From Aliamphritea ceti (lineage in GTDB: Bacteria > Pseudomonadota > Gammaproteobacteria > Pseudomonadales > Balneatricaceae), in the NCBI RefSeq assembly GCF_024347215.1, contig NZ_AP025282.1, positions 434,001-498,000 of the forward strand: 64,000 bases of DNA, given 5' to 3'. The notes under the pieces were generated by a model. The model saw only the letters and a program-made list of their open reading frames with translations, searched no databases and was not told where the DNA came from. Made by a program: the position numbers and the translations under genes. Every line of letters begins with the position of its first letter. Position 1 is the stretch's first letter. This document shows, one piece after another, positions 18,846 through 26,684 of the stretch.

Positions 18846-18875
18846 AAAAAGAGCGCCAGTGGCGCTCTTTTTTTG
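18846..18875 (+). terminator. Rho-independent terminator after trmB
   Basis: Stem aaagagcgcc / ggcgctcttt with loop agt, followed by a T run. Confidence 0.88.
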
Positions 18876-19320
18876 CCTTTAATATACCTGTAGCAGAGCC
18901 TGTTTTTGCCTGTTTATTAATTTGATTCCCGTCCTCTTATCTCCAATGGCAGTGCTGCGATTCATCTGGTCGCAGATTATTTATCGAACTTGCCGCTGTC
19001 GGTTCTTTTATTTTGTTAATTATTTGGTCGCTGTTATTTTTCAGCAGGCCTGCGCACGTAATTGAAACAGCGTAATTGTCGTTACTGAATATCGTTTCGT
19101 CGTAATTAAGTGTGTCAGCCTCTGCAACCTGCCCTAGCATGTATGAATCACTTACGAGCCATATTTGATAAATTTTGTTTATTATAGGAAACAAAATTTC
19201 CCAATGGGAAATGTTTTTGCTATAAGTACAAATCCTATAAACGCGACTTAAGGCAGAAACAGGCCAAGATCAGAGATTTTGCAGTGTTTCTGAGACACAG
19301 TTTTAGCAGGTATTAAACAT
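18876..19320. other. Long leader region before the aminotransferase-dehydrogenase fusion
   Basis: 445 bp of AT-rich sequence without a convincing gene; an 85-codon minus-strand frame at 18937-19194 has no recognisable homology or ribosome binding site. The right half carries the palindromes listed separately and a TATAAA at 19234-19239 that could be the -10 of the fusion gene. Confidence 0.5.
19187..19212. promoter_or_regulatory. Overlapping inverted repeats, probable operator
   Basis: ATTTCCC-AAT-GGGAAAT is a perfect 17-bp palindrome (19196-19212), and GGAAA-CAAAA-TTTCC (19187-19201) overlaps it, so the GGAAA half-site occurs three times in alternating orientation. The palindrome lies where the -35 would be for the TATAAA at 19234. 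Confidence 0.5.
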
Positions 19321-22296
19321 ATGGCTTCTATTCAGCAGCTCAAAAGCGCACGCGATAAGGCGATCTCACTTACCCAGAATGGTCTGCCGCCAGCGACTAA
19401 AAACCAATTCTTCGGTGTTGGTCCTATCACTGATATGACACTAAACGAAGTAGACGCCCGTTTACTGCGCTTTGAGTTTGATGCCTGGTTGGAAGCTAAT
19501 TATCCGAAACTGGATGATAAAGGTAATCGTATCGGCAGTTTCACAACTGCTGAAATTGGCCGGGGTATGCACCGTGGTTATCCGGCGGATAAAGTACTCA
19601 ACGATATGATGCGTGAGATTCACCGCTACTTTGGCTTCCCTAAGTCGAACAAAATGGCGGTTGGTCTGGGTGGCGGTCACAGTGGTTTCACTGCAGCTGC
19701 TATTCACATGGTTACCGCGAATGATCCGGAACAGATCGTATTCATCGATACACCTAAGCCTGAGTCTGAAGCTGCGAAAGCAGGCGGGTTTTTCCGTCAG
19801 TCCTGGGGGACTCAGCTGACTGAATTGCACCGTTTTGCAACTAATGGCGATGAAAGCCGGCTGATTTTCGCCGAAGGTGAAGGTAGCATCCCAAGCGCCG
19901 AGTTTCTGAAAGAACGTGGTGTTAAGCTGTTTTTCGGCGTCGGTCACGAAACGACTGGTGCAACTACCTATACGGAAGAAGAGATCCGTAACCTGTTGGC
20001 CTGGATTGATATGAATCCGGCTGAACACCACGCTATTATCGATGCAACATCGCTGTTAGGCGCAATGCCATGGGCTGATGATCTGGTTGAGCAGATGACG
20101 GTTAAGTGCAACATGTTCATGCCGTTCCAGAAAGCGATTGGTGGTGTGTCCGGTTATTACGTTATTTCCCTGACACCCGTTGCGTTGAACCTGATTGATG
20201 AAAATCAGAAGGATCCGTCCTGGGCGATCCCGCGTCAGCTGAAAATTGCTGTGCCCCGTGATGCAAAAATGCCACTGACCAGTGAGAAAACCACTGAGCT
20301 GGGCCCAATCTATGACGCTGAAAATGACGTCATGAAAGGCGGTATCATCAACACGTTCAGTACTCTGGCGTTTGCAGAAACTACATTTGCGATTCTGCGT
20401 AACGAAAAGAACATCGGTGATGTTAAAACTCTGAATGAGCGTTCCCGTACAAACCGCGACATCGTTAACAACTGGATTGCTGCCAGTGACCTGTTCCAGC
20501 TGGGCGTCGAACGTGAAACAGCCCGTGGTGCGGCAGTAACCCTCCTCAAAGTAACTGATTCTGATATCGATGACCTGGCAGTACACGAGCGGATCATTGT
20601 GAAGTCCAAGCAGATGTTGGGCTATGAAGGTATTACCCACAGTGACGGCAGCCACGAGAAAGGTCTTGATGCTGCCCGTTATGTAAACGCGTTTCCGGGT
20701 TCTCCGGGGGATTACCGCGCCTGGATTGGTGGTATCCGCCCACAGGAAGATATTTCCGCCTTGCTGGAGAATATTCAGTTTTGCTATCTGCGTGCCAAAA
20801 TTGCAGTGATAGAAGAGCTGCTGGACGCTGCTGGTGAAGGCTACGACAGTGCCGTAGTTTCTGCCGCGGACGGCAATACCCGTGTGGATGATGCTAACCG
20901 TGCTTATAAGGTGCTGGTAGCTGACCTGATCGGTATGGTTTTCGATGCTGACGGCAATGCTGATTACAGCGAAGTGAAAGCATACATTGAATCAAAAGGC
21001 GGTGAATTCCACCTGGGTGCTGCTGGTGATGACGCAGCACTAGCTAAAGGTAAGCTGCACTTCTTCTATCAGCCAGAGCTGAGCCGTGAAGATGAGCTAC
21101 TGGCGCAAACAGCTGAAGGTCAATACGACGCTGTAATTGCAGCTGCTACTTTCCTGCCTGCGGCCTCTAAGTTTGAACTGGGTGGCGTACGTATCGGTGC
21201 CGGTACTGGCAATATGGGATCTGCAAGCTGGGGTGGCGGTAACGGTGACGGCGGTGTTGCACCGTTGATGAATACGCCAAGCTTTAACTCCCGTGCAACT
21301 GCGCAAACAGCGATGAAAGCTTTGCTGAAAGTTCTACCTGATCTGCAGGTCGAGAAGATGCACGAGCTGGTTGTTGCCGGCGATTTCGATACTGGCAAGA
21401 ACCTGGCTGAATATCCAACTACCAAGCTGGAAGGTAAGCGTCTGGCAGTTATCGGTTACGGTAACATTGGCCGTGAAGTGGCTAAGCTGGGTGCCGCATT
21501 TGGTATGCAGGTGACGGTTTATGCACGTTCGGTACATCAGCAGTGGATTGAGTCTGAAGGTTTTGCCTTTGCTGCCAGCATTGTGGCAGCCGCTAAAGAT
21601 GCAGACGTGATCAGCCCGCACACCGGTTTGGGTGCACTGAATGCTGATACCGGTGTGTTTAGCAATGCAGGTATTATTAATGCAGAAGTGTTCTCTGTGA
21701 TGAAGCAGGGCGCAGTACTGGTTAACTACGACCGCGGTGAAGTGGTTGATATTGATGCACTGGATGCTGCACTGAGCAGTGGTCAGATCAGCTATGCAGC
21801 GATCGATGCTGACCTGTTCAAAGATCCTGCCAGTGGTGAGCTGTTTGGCCCAATGGTGCCGTACCGTAATATTCATCATAAGCATGAAGGTAAGATGGAG
21901 CTGTTACCACATGCTGCAGCGGATACTGAGCACATGTCTCGGGTGGAAGGCGCCAAGCAGGCTGTGGATCAGATTTACGGTGTGATCCAGTTCGCTAAGG
22001 TAACTAACCTGAAAGGCGATCTGCCGGAAGGTTACAGTAATGCCGGTGCTAAAACTGTTAACGGTGTTGGCAAAGTATCTGCCAGCAGTGTTTCGACTCT
22101 GGATGATGCACAGCTGCAGCAGCTGAGCGATGCCGCTCATATGATGGCAGCATATTGGGGAGCGATTAATGCTACTCAGGATGCTGATCGCCGTGCTGCG
22201 CTGGTTGCAGAGTACAGCGAACAGATGGTACTTCAGTCCAATGTCTACGGTACTTTAATGCAGCAGTGTGGTCTACAGGGCCCGTTTGGCGAGTAA
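19321..22296 (+). CDS. Fused SerC-like aminotransferase / SerA-like 2-hydroxyacid dehydrogenase
   Basis: A 991-residue two-domain enzyme. Residues 1 to about 490 are a fold-type I class V aminotransferase like phosphoserine aminotransferase: GLGGGHSGFT, IIDATSLLGAMPWADD and the probable PLP lysine K271 in MPFQKAIGGVSG. After a linker, about 540-900 form a D-isomer 2-hydroxyacid dehydrogenase: IGAGTGNMG, NTPSFNSRATAQ, NAD motif GYGNIG at 712-717, catalytic Arg805 (NYDRGEVVD) and His864 (LLPHAAADTEH); Asp835 sits where Glu is usual. A helical tail of about 90 residues replaces the regulatory ACT domain. It could make phosphoserine from 3-phosphoglycerate, or take serine to glycerate; the glycerate kinase next door favours the latter. 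Cytoplasmic. Fusion seen directly; reaction inferred. Confidence 0.85.
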   Translation: MASIQQLKSARDKAISLTQNGLPPATKNQFFGVGPITDMTLNEVDARLLRFEFDAWLEANYPKLDDKGNRIGSFTTAEIGRGMHRGYPADKVLNDMMREIHRYFGFPKSNKMAVGLGGGHSGFTAAAIHMVTANDPEQIVFIDTPKPESEAAKAGGFFRQSWGTQLTELHRFATNGDESRLIFAEGEGSIPSAEFLKERGVKLFFGVGHETTGATTYTEEEIRNLLAWIDMNPAEHHAIIDATSLLGAMPWADDLVEQMTVKCNMFMPFQKAIGGVSGYYVISLTPVALNLIDENQKDPSWAIPRQLKIAVPRDAKMPLTSEKTTELGPIYDAENDVMKGGIINTFSTLAFAETTFAILRNEKNIGDVKTLNERSRTNRDIVNNWIAASDLFQLGVERETARGAAVTLLKVTDSDIDDLAVHERIIVKSKQMLGYEGITHSDGSHEKGLDAARYVNAFPGSPGDYRAWIGGIRPQEDISALLENIQFCYLRAKIAVIEELLDAAGEGYDSAVVSAADGNTRVDDANRAYKVLVADLIGMVFDADGNADYSEVKAYIESKGGEFHLGAAGDDAALAKGKLHFFYQPELSREDELLAQTAEGQYDAVIAAATFLPAASKFELGGVRIGAGTGNMGSASWGGGNGDGGVAPLMNTPSFNSRATAQTAMKALLKVLPDLQVEKMHELVVAGDFDTGKNLAEYPTTKLEGKRLAVIGYGNIGREVAKLGAAFGMQVTVYARSVHQQWIESEGFAFAASIVAAAKDADVISPHTGLGALNADTGVFSNAGIINAEVFSVMKQGAVLVNYDRGEVVDIDALDAALSSGQISYAAIDADLFKDPASGELFGPMVPYRNIHHKHEGKMELLPHAAADTEHMSRVEGAKQAVDQIYGVIQFAKVTNLKGDLPEGYSNAGAKTVNGVGKVSASSVSTLDDAQLQQLSDAAHMMAAYWGAINATQDADRRAALVAEYSEQMVLQSNVYGTLMQQCGLQGPFGE

Positions 22297-22367
22297 CGGC
22301 TACTGAGCGATTATAGCCGCTTGTAGTTGTTGTGTGGTTAGCAATAAGCAATGGCAAGTAGGTTATT

Positions 22368-22415
22368 ATAAAGCCGTTTCAGGATTGATATCTGAAACGG
22401 CTTATTTGTTTTTGT
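22368..22415 (+). terminator. Terminator-like hairpin between the fusion gene and glycerate kinase
   Basis: Perfect 12-bp stem aagccgtttcag / ctgaaacggctt with a 9-nt loop, followed by a T-rich tract (atttgttttt). It lies directly before the kinase ribosome binding site and should limit read-through. Confidence 0.8.
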
Positions 22416-22439
22416 AACATGAATGCCTGGAGGCAGGAC

Positions 22440-23570
22440 GTGGCTAACATTATCAGACAGGACTTGCAGACTATGTTCACTGCGGGCGTGGATGCAGTGT
22501 CCGGATTTTCTGCTACTCGCAACGCGGTAGCGCAAATGGCTGATTTTCAGCCAGATCAGATTGTGGCTGTTGGTAAGGCTGCCAGTGGTATGTGTGCAGG
22601 TGCACTGGATGCACTTGCGGAGCTGTGTCCGGCACTACTGATAACTAAGTATCAGCACACCGATCAGGTGATGCACGACCACTCACAGGTTACCGTGATG
22701 GAAGCAGCACATCCGGTGCCTGATGAGCAGTCATTGGCTGCCGGGGAAGCGGCGCTGAATACGGTTACAGCGATGCCGTCCGGCAGTAGGCTTCTATTGC
22801 TGGTATCAGGCGGTACATCGGCGCTGGCGGAGTCTCTGCCTGCGAATATGAGTCTGCAGCAGTGGCAGGCACTGACCAGTGAAATGCTGGCGGCAGGCTA
22901 TAATATCGGCCAGATTAATGCGCGGCGTAAAGAAACGTCGCTGATCAAGGATGGTAAGTTGCTGGCAGCTTTCAACGGAGCTGAAGTGCGGGTGCTGGCG
23001 ATCTCTGATGTGGAAGGTGATGACATTGCTGTAATCGGTTCAGGTACCGGAGATACTCATCGGGCAACAGCAACTGCCAGTGTGACGTTGATTGGCACCA
23101 ATCAGGTGGCCCGTGATGCGGTGGAGGCGCAGGCGGTAGCGATGGGCTTTACGGTTAAAACTAACCGCGAATGTATGTATCAGGATGTAAATCAACTGGC
23201 CGCGAATCTGTCGGATGAGCTGCTGGACGCATCTCCCGGCGTCTATATTTTTGGCGGTGAACCTACTGTTGAACTGCCGGAAAATCCGGGTAGTGGTGGC
23301 CGCAACCAGGCGCTGGCGCTTGGGTTAGCCAAGGGGATCCGTGGTCGGCATGACATCCATATACTGGTTGCCGGAACGGATGGCAGTGACGGTCCCACCG
23401 ATGCTGCTGGCGGTATTGTTGACGGGAAGACCGTGACGGACATGACTGTGGCCCGGGATGCATTACAGCGGGCAGATGCAGGTACCTATCTGCGTGACTG
23501 CGGGGATATTTTTATTACCGGTCCGACCAATACAAATGTAATGGATCTGGCAATTGCAGTGGTTAGCTGA
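22440..23570 (+). CDS. Glycerate 2-kinase, MOFRL/GckA-TtuD type
   Basis: Phosphorylates D-glycerate, usually at carbon 2, giving 2-phosphoglycerate for lower glycolysis. The ATG at 22419 is less likely than the GTG at 22440, which has a perfect GGAGG 6 bp upstream; this gives 376 residues. DUF4147/MOFRL features: VGKAASGMCAGAL, LVSGGTSALAE, NARRKETSLIKDGKLL, GGEPTVELPENPGSGGRNQ and AGTDGSDGPTDAAGG. Family members serve serine-cycle, tartrate or glyoxylate routes. Here it follows the aminotransferase-dehydrogenase fusion, suggesting it consumes glycerate made by that enzyme. Confidence 0.93.
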   Translation: MANIIRQDLQTMFTAGVDAVSGFSATRNAVAQMADFQPDQIVAVGKAASGMCAGALDALAELCPALLITKYQHTDQVMHDHSQVTVMEAAHPVPDEQSLAAGEAALNTVTAMPSGSRLLLLVSGGTSALAESLPANMSLQQWQALTSEMLAAGYNIGQINARRKETSLIKDGKLLAAFNGAEVRVLAISDVEGDDIAVIGSGTGDTHRATATASVTLIGTNQVARDAVEAQAVAMGFTVKTNRECMYQDVNQLAANLSDELLDASPGVYIFGGEPTVELPENPGSGGRNQALALGLAKGIRGRHDIHILVAGTDGSDGPTDAAGGIVDGKTVTDMTVARDALQRADAGTYLRDCGDIFITGPTNTNVMDLAIAVVS

Positions 23571-23571
23571 A

Positions 23572-25041
23572 TTAGCTGGCCTGTTGCATTGCTTTGTCGG
23601 CAAACTGTTCGGCGATGTCGATAAACTGTTGTTCGGCAGTCAGGAAGGCGTCGACGACGTCCGGATCAAAATGACTGCCGTTCCCCTCCAGAATGATCTG
23701 TTTGGCTTTTTCGTGACTGAAAGCGGGTTTGTAGACCCGCGCAGAAATCAGTGCGTCATACACATCTGCCAGCGCCATCAGGCGGCCGGATACGGGAATA
23801 TCGGTACCGCTTAAACCATTAGGGTAACCACTGCCGTCCCATTTTTCATGGTGGGTCAGGCTGATTTCGCGGGCATATCTGAGGAAGTCGTTAGTACCCA
23901 GCTTTTCTTCCGCAACCGACAGAGCATCCGCGCCTATTTGTGGGTGCTGCTTCATTATTTCAAATTCTTCATCGGTGAGTTTGCCGGGTTTTAGCAGGAT
24001 ACGGTCCGGAATGCCGACTTTGCCAACATCATGTAAAGGCGCAGATTTGTAATAGAGTTCGATCGTGTGGTCATCCAGCGCGTGGTTATAGCCGCTGTTT
24101 TTCCGCAGTGCTTCAGCCAGCGCTTTAACGTAGTTCTGGGTGCGCAGAATATGGCCGCCGGTTTCGTTATCCCGGGTTTCGGCGAGGCTGGCGAGGCCTA
24201 GTATGCTGGCATCCCGGGTGATGCTTAATTCCTGGGTGCGATTTTCCAGAGCAGTGATCATGTTGTTTGTTCTGACAGCCATCAGGCCGAACTCATCATT
24301 ACTGGTGACCGGTACTTTAATATTCAGCTCACCTTGTGATACCTGTTCCAGAACATGGTTTTCAGCACTGATGAAGAATTTAAGATTGCGCGAATAGCCG
24401 GCAATAATGGTCAGAATGTAGGCCATAATAATCGCGACGACAAAAGATATTTCTATGAGTATATAACGCTGAGAAGTTTCTAGTGGAATTGCATCGCCAG
24501 TATGTATTAGCCATTCCAGATCTTTGTTGATGACCAGAAAGACTACGCCAATCACAGAAAACGCACAGATTGCTGCAAACCAGGTGAATTTTTGAGTCAG
24601 TGGATAGGGTGTTTCATCTGGCTCGATATGTTCGCCGGTCTGTTGTAATTTGGCTGCGATTTTATGTTCTCTTGCCAACGCAAGATCGCAGGCAATCATG
24701 AATCCGAGAACGCCCATACCCACCAGGATTTTTCCGCCGCTCTCTATTGGGAAATCGTAACGCAGTAAATTATAAGCACCCAGCGCCAGCGCTCCAGCCA
24801 GAAATAAACCTAAGTCCAGTTTGAACTGGTAACTCACCTGTTGTTTTATCGGCTGCTGATTAACATTGTTTTCCAGCAGCAGGCGTAACCCCCACTGTAA
24901 GCTGAAAACCAGTAATATGGGTAATAGCAGTTGTAATGGAGAAAGTGAATCGAGGAAAGGACAAACCTGAATGCCGTAGAAAGAAAACAGTAGCAGGGCG
25001 AGCAGGTAATGGACGTTAGTACGTCGTGAAATTGAAGTCAT
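23572..25041 (-). CDS. Membrane HD-GYP domain protein, cyclic di-GMP phosphodiesterase
   Basis: Predicted sensor that hydrolyses cyclic di-GMP. ATG 25041 is preferred over an upstream GTG (25119), giving 489 residues. The first 270 residues hold about six transmembrane segments, followed by a HAMP-like linker and an HD-GYP domain with HDVGKVGIPDRILLKPGKL, the HHEKWDGSGYPNGL signature and ALADVYDALISARVYK, i.e. all expected metal and GYP residues. It ends 1 bp from the convergent glycerate kinase. Signal unknown. Confidence 0.9.
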   Translation of the reverse strand: MTSISRRTNVHYLLALLLFSFYGIQVCPFLDSLSPLQLLLPILLVFSLQWGLRLLLENNVNQQPIKQQVSYQFKLDLGLFLAGALALGAYNLLRYDFPIESGGKILVGMGVLGFMIACDLALAREHKIAAKLQQTGEHIEPDETPYPLTQKFTWFAAICAFSVIGVVFLVINKDLEWLIHTGDAIPLETSQRYILIEISFVVAIIMAYILTIIAGYSRNLKFFISAENHVLEQVSQGELNIKVPVTSNDEFGLMAVRTNNMITALENRTQELSITRDASILGLASLAETRDNETGGHILRTQNYVKALAEALRKNSGYNHALDDHTIELYYKSAPLHDVGKVGIPDRILLKPGKLTDEEFEIMKQHPQIGADALSVAEEKLGTNDFLRYAREISLTHHEKWDGSGYPNGLSGTDIPVSGRLMALADVYDALISARVYKPAFSHEKAKQIILEGNGSHFDPDVVDAFLTAEQQFIDIAEQFADKAMQQAS

Positions 25042-25383
25042 AAATATTTGCCGGCTTATCGTCGCTGTGAGTGATCTCCGCTGCCTTTCAGATGCAAATA
25101 ATAATGCCTGCGGGAGCACTCAGGGATAGATTGCTGATATTGCTTCCTGCATATGCTCAACTGATCACACAGAGTAGACGAAGTCGCTTGAGAGTTTCAA
25201 CTGTTCAGCGCTGCTTAGCTGTCAAACTGGGAAGTCTGTTGAGTTGTCTGTAATGCTTAACGAAAAAAATGTGCTTGAATTGAGTAACTTTGCTGAATAC
25301 GTGCCTTATGAGAGTGAATTATGCCGGGTATACTAAACCTGACCGAGTAGCATAAATGACTAATTATTGAGGATGTCGGCAGT
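25042..25383. other. Divergent intergenic region between HD-GYP and HDOD genes
   Basis: 342 bp without a supported gene. TATACT at 25329-25334 could be a -10 for the HDOD gene, but I see no convincing -35. Confidence 0.35.
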
Positions 25384-26622
25384 ATGATAATGAATGCACA
25401 GAATGAGGCCAGCCAAAGCTCTCAGGTGCTGATGGCACGACAGCCTATTTTTAACAAAAGTCAGGATGTAGAGGCATACGGTCTGCTGTATCGGACAGAA
25501 GACGGTATGTTACCCGCCGAGTTTACCGATGAAAAAGCGACATCATCCGTCATTCTGAACAGCTATGCGGTTGTCACTACTAAAGACGGTGAAAACCGAC
25601 GGCTGCCCTTTTATATCAAACTCACAGAAGCCATGTTGTTATCCGGGGCAATTCCGGCTCTTCCAAAAGAGCATTTTGTCTTTGAATTATTACGTGAAGA
25701 TGGCTCTTCCAGAGAGTTGATAAAAAAAGCCAAAGAGCTGAAGCAACAAGGTTATCGTTTAGCGCTGACTCATTATAACGGTGATAAAGAACAGACCGCG
25801 CTGTTGGATGCCGTCACTGTTGTCAAAATTGATATTCAAAAACATGATAGTGAGCAACTTAAAAAACTGATTCAGTTTGTGCGTCCTTATCATGTCGATA
25901 TTCTGGCGGACAAAGTTGAAAATCAGGATGATTTCAGGCGATGCCTTGAGCTTGGATTTAATCTGTTTCAGGGATTCTTCCTGTGCAAGCCTGTTGACAT
26001 TAAAGGCAAGGCTTTGGGTAGCTCTAAAGCAATGATTATGCAGTTGCTGGCCGAACTGGATAATCCGAACGCCAGCGCTGATTCGATTGAGCAGATCGTG
26101 ATTAACGATCCGAATATGACCTATAAGATTCTTCGTCTGGTCAATTCTGCTGCTTTTTCCCGACCAAAAGAAATCCAGTCATTGTCCCATGCGATTGCTC
26201 TGATCGGCATGAATCAGGTTAAGAAATGGGCAACTTTGTTTTTGCTGAGTGGGCAGTCAGGTAAGCCGGCTGAACTTACCAGGATGATGCTGATTCGTGG
26301 CCGGATGTGCGAATTACTGGCTGAGATGCTGAATTACGAAGCGCCAATTAATTTTTTCATGGTAGGGCTGTTGTCGCAACTGGATGCCATGATGGATATG
26401 GATATGCATTATCTGTTGGATCAGGTGCCGCTGCGTGAAGATATCAAACAGGCGATACTGACCCGGGATAATCAGATGGGAGCAGTGCTTGAAGAAGTTG
26501 CCTGTTATGAACGGGCGGACTGGGACTGTATGAAAGGATTGCTGGATAAACGCTTCTGTGAAGTAGCTTACCGCCACAGTCTTGACTGGTCAGAACAGGT
26601 GCTGGCGGCACTTTCAGAGTAA
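25384..26622 (+). CDS. EAL-HDOD signalling protein with degenerate EAL domain (YuxH/CdgJ-like)
   Basis: A 412-residue cytoplasmic protein. Residues about 15-200 form an EAL-like domain of the CdgJ/YuxH class beginning MARQPIFNKSQDVEAYGLLYR; the Glu of the usual ELLYR signature is Gly here, so phosphodiesterase activity is unlikely. Residues about 210-400 are an HDOD domain (IVINDPNMTYKILRLVNSAAF, then IGMNQVKKWATLFLL). Relatives control motility or pili. It faces an HD-GYP gene across 342 bp. Ribosome binding site GAGGA. Confidence 0.9.
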   Translation: MIMNAQNEASQSSQVLMARQPIFNKSQDVEAYGLLYRTEDGMLPAEFTDEKATSSVILNSYAVVTTKDGENRRLPFYIKLTEAMLLSGAIPALPKEHFVFELLREDGSSRELIKKAKELKQQGYRLALTHYNGDKEQTALLDAVTVVKIDIQKHDSEQLKKLIQFVRPYHVDILADKVENQDDFRRCLELGFNLFQGFFLCKPVDIKGKALGSSKAMIMQLLAELDNPNASADSIEQIVINDPNMTYKILRLVNSAAFSRPKEIQSLSHAIALIGMNQVKKWATLFLLSGQSGKPAELTRMMLIRGRMCELLAEMLNYEAPINFFMVGLLSQLDAMMDMDMHYLLDQVPLREDIKQAILTRDNQMGAVLEEVACYERADWDCMKGLLDKRFCEVAYRHSLDWSEQVLAALSE

Positions 26623-26638
26623 TTGTTTTAAGATATAA

Positions 26639-26666
26639 AAAAGGCAGCCATCGGGCTGCCTTTTTA
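26639..26666. terminator. Terminator between HDOD gene and ilvD
   Basis: Stem aaggcagcc / ggctgcctt flanked by A and T runs; shared by two convergent genes ending at 26622 and 26685. Confidence 0.85.
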
Positions 26667-26684
26667 CGTTTAGCTTGGCGTTGA

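Noticed and set aside
18937..19194. 85-codon minus-strand frame before the fusion gene
   Set aside because: No ribosome binding site or recognisable domain, and it lies in the likely leader and regulatory region.
20056..21885. Several 180-200-codon minus-strand frames inside the fusion gene
   Set aside because: They are antisense shadows of a strongly coding plus frame with clear domain motifs.
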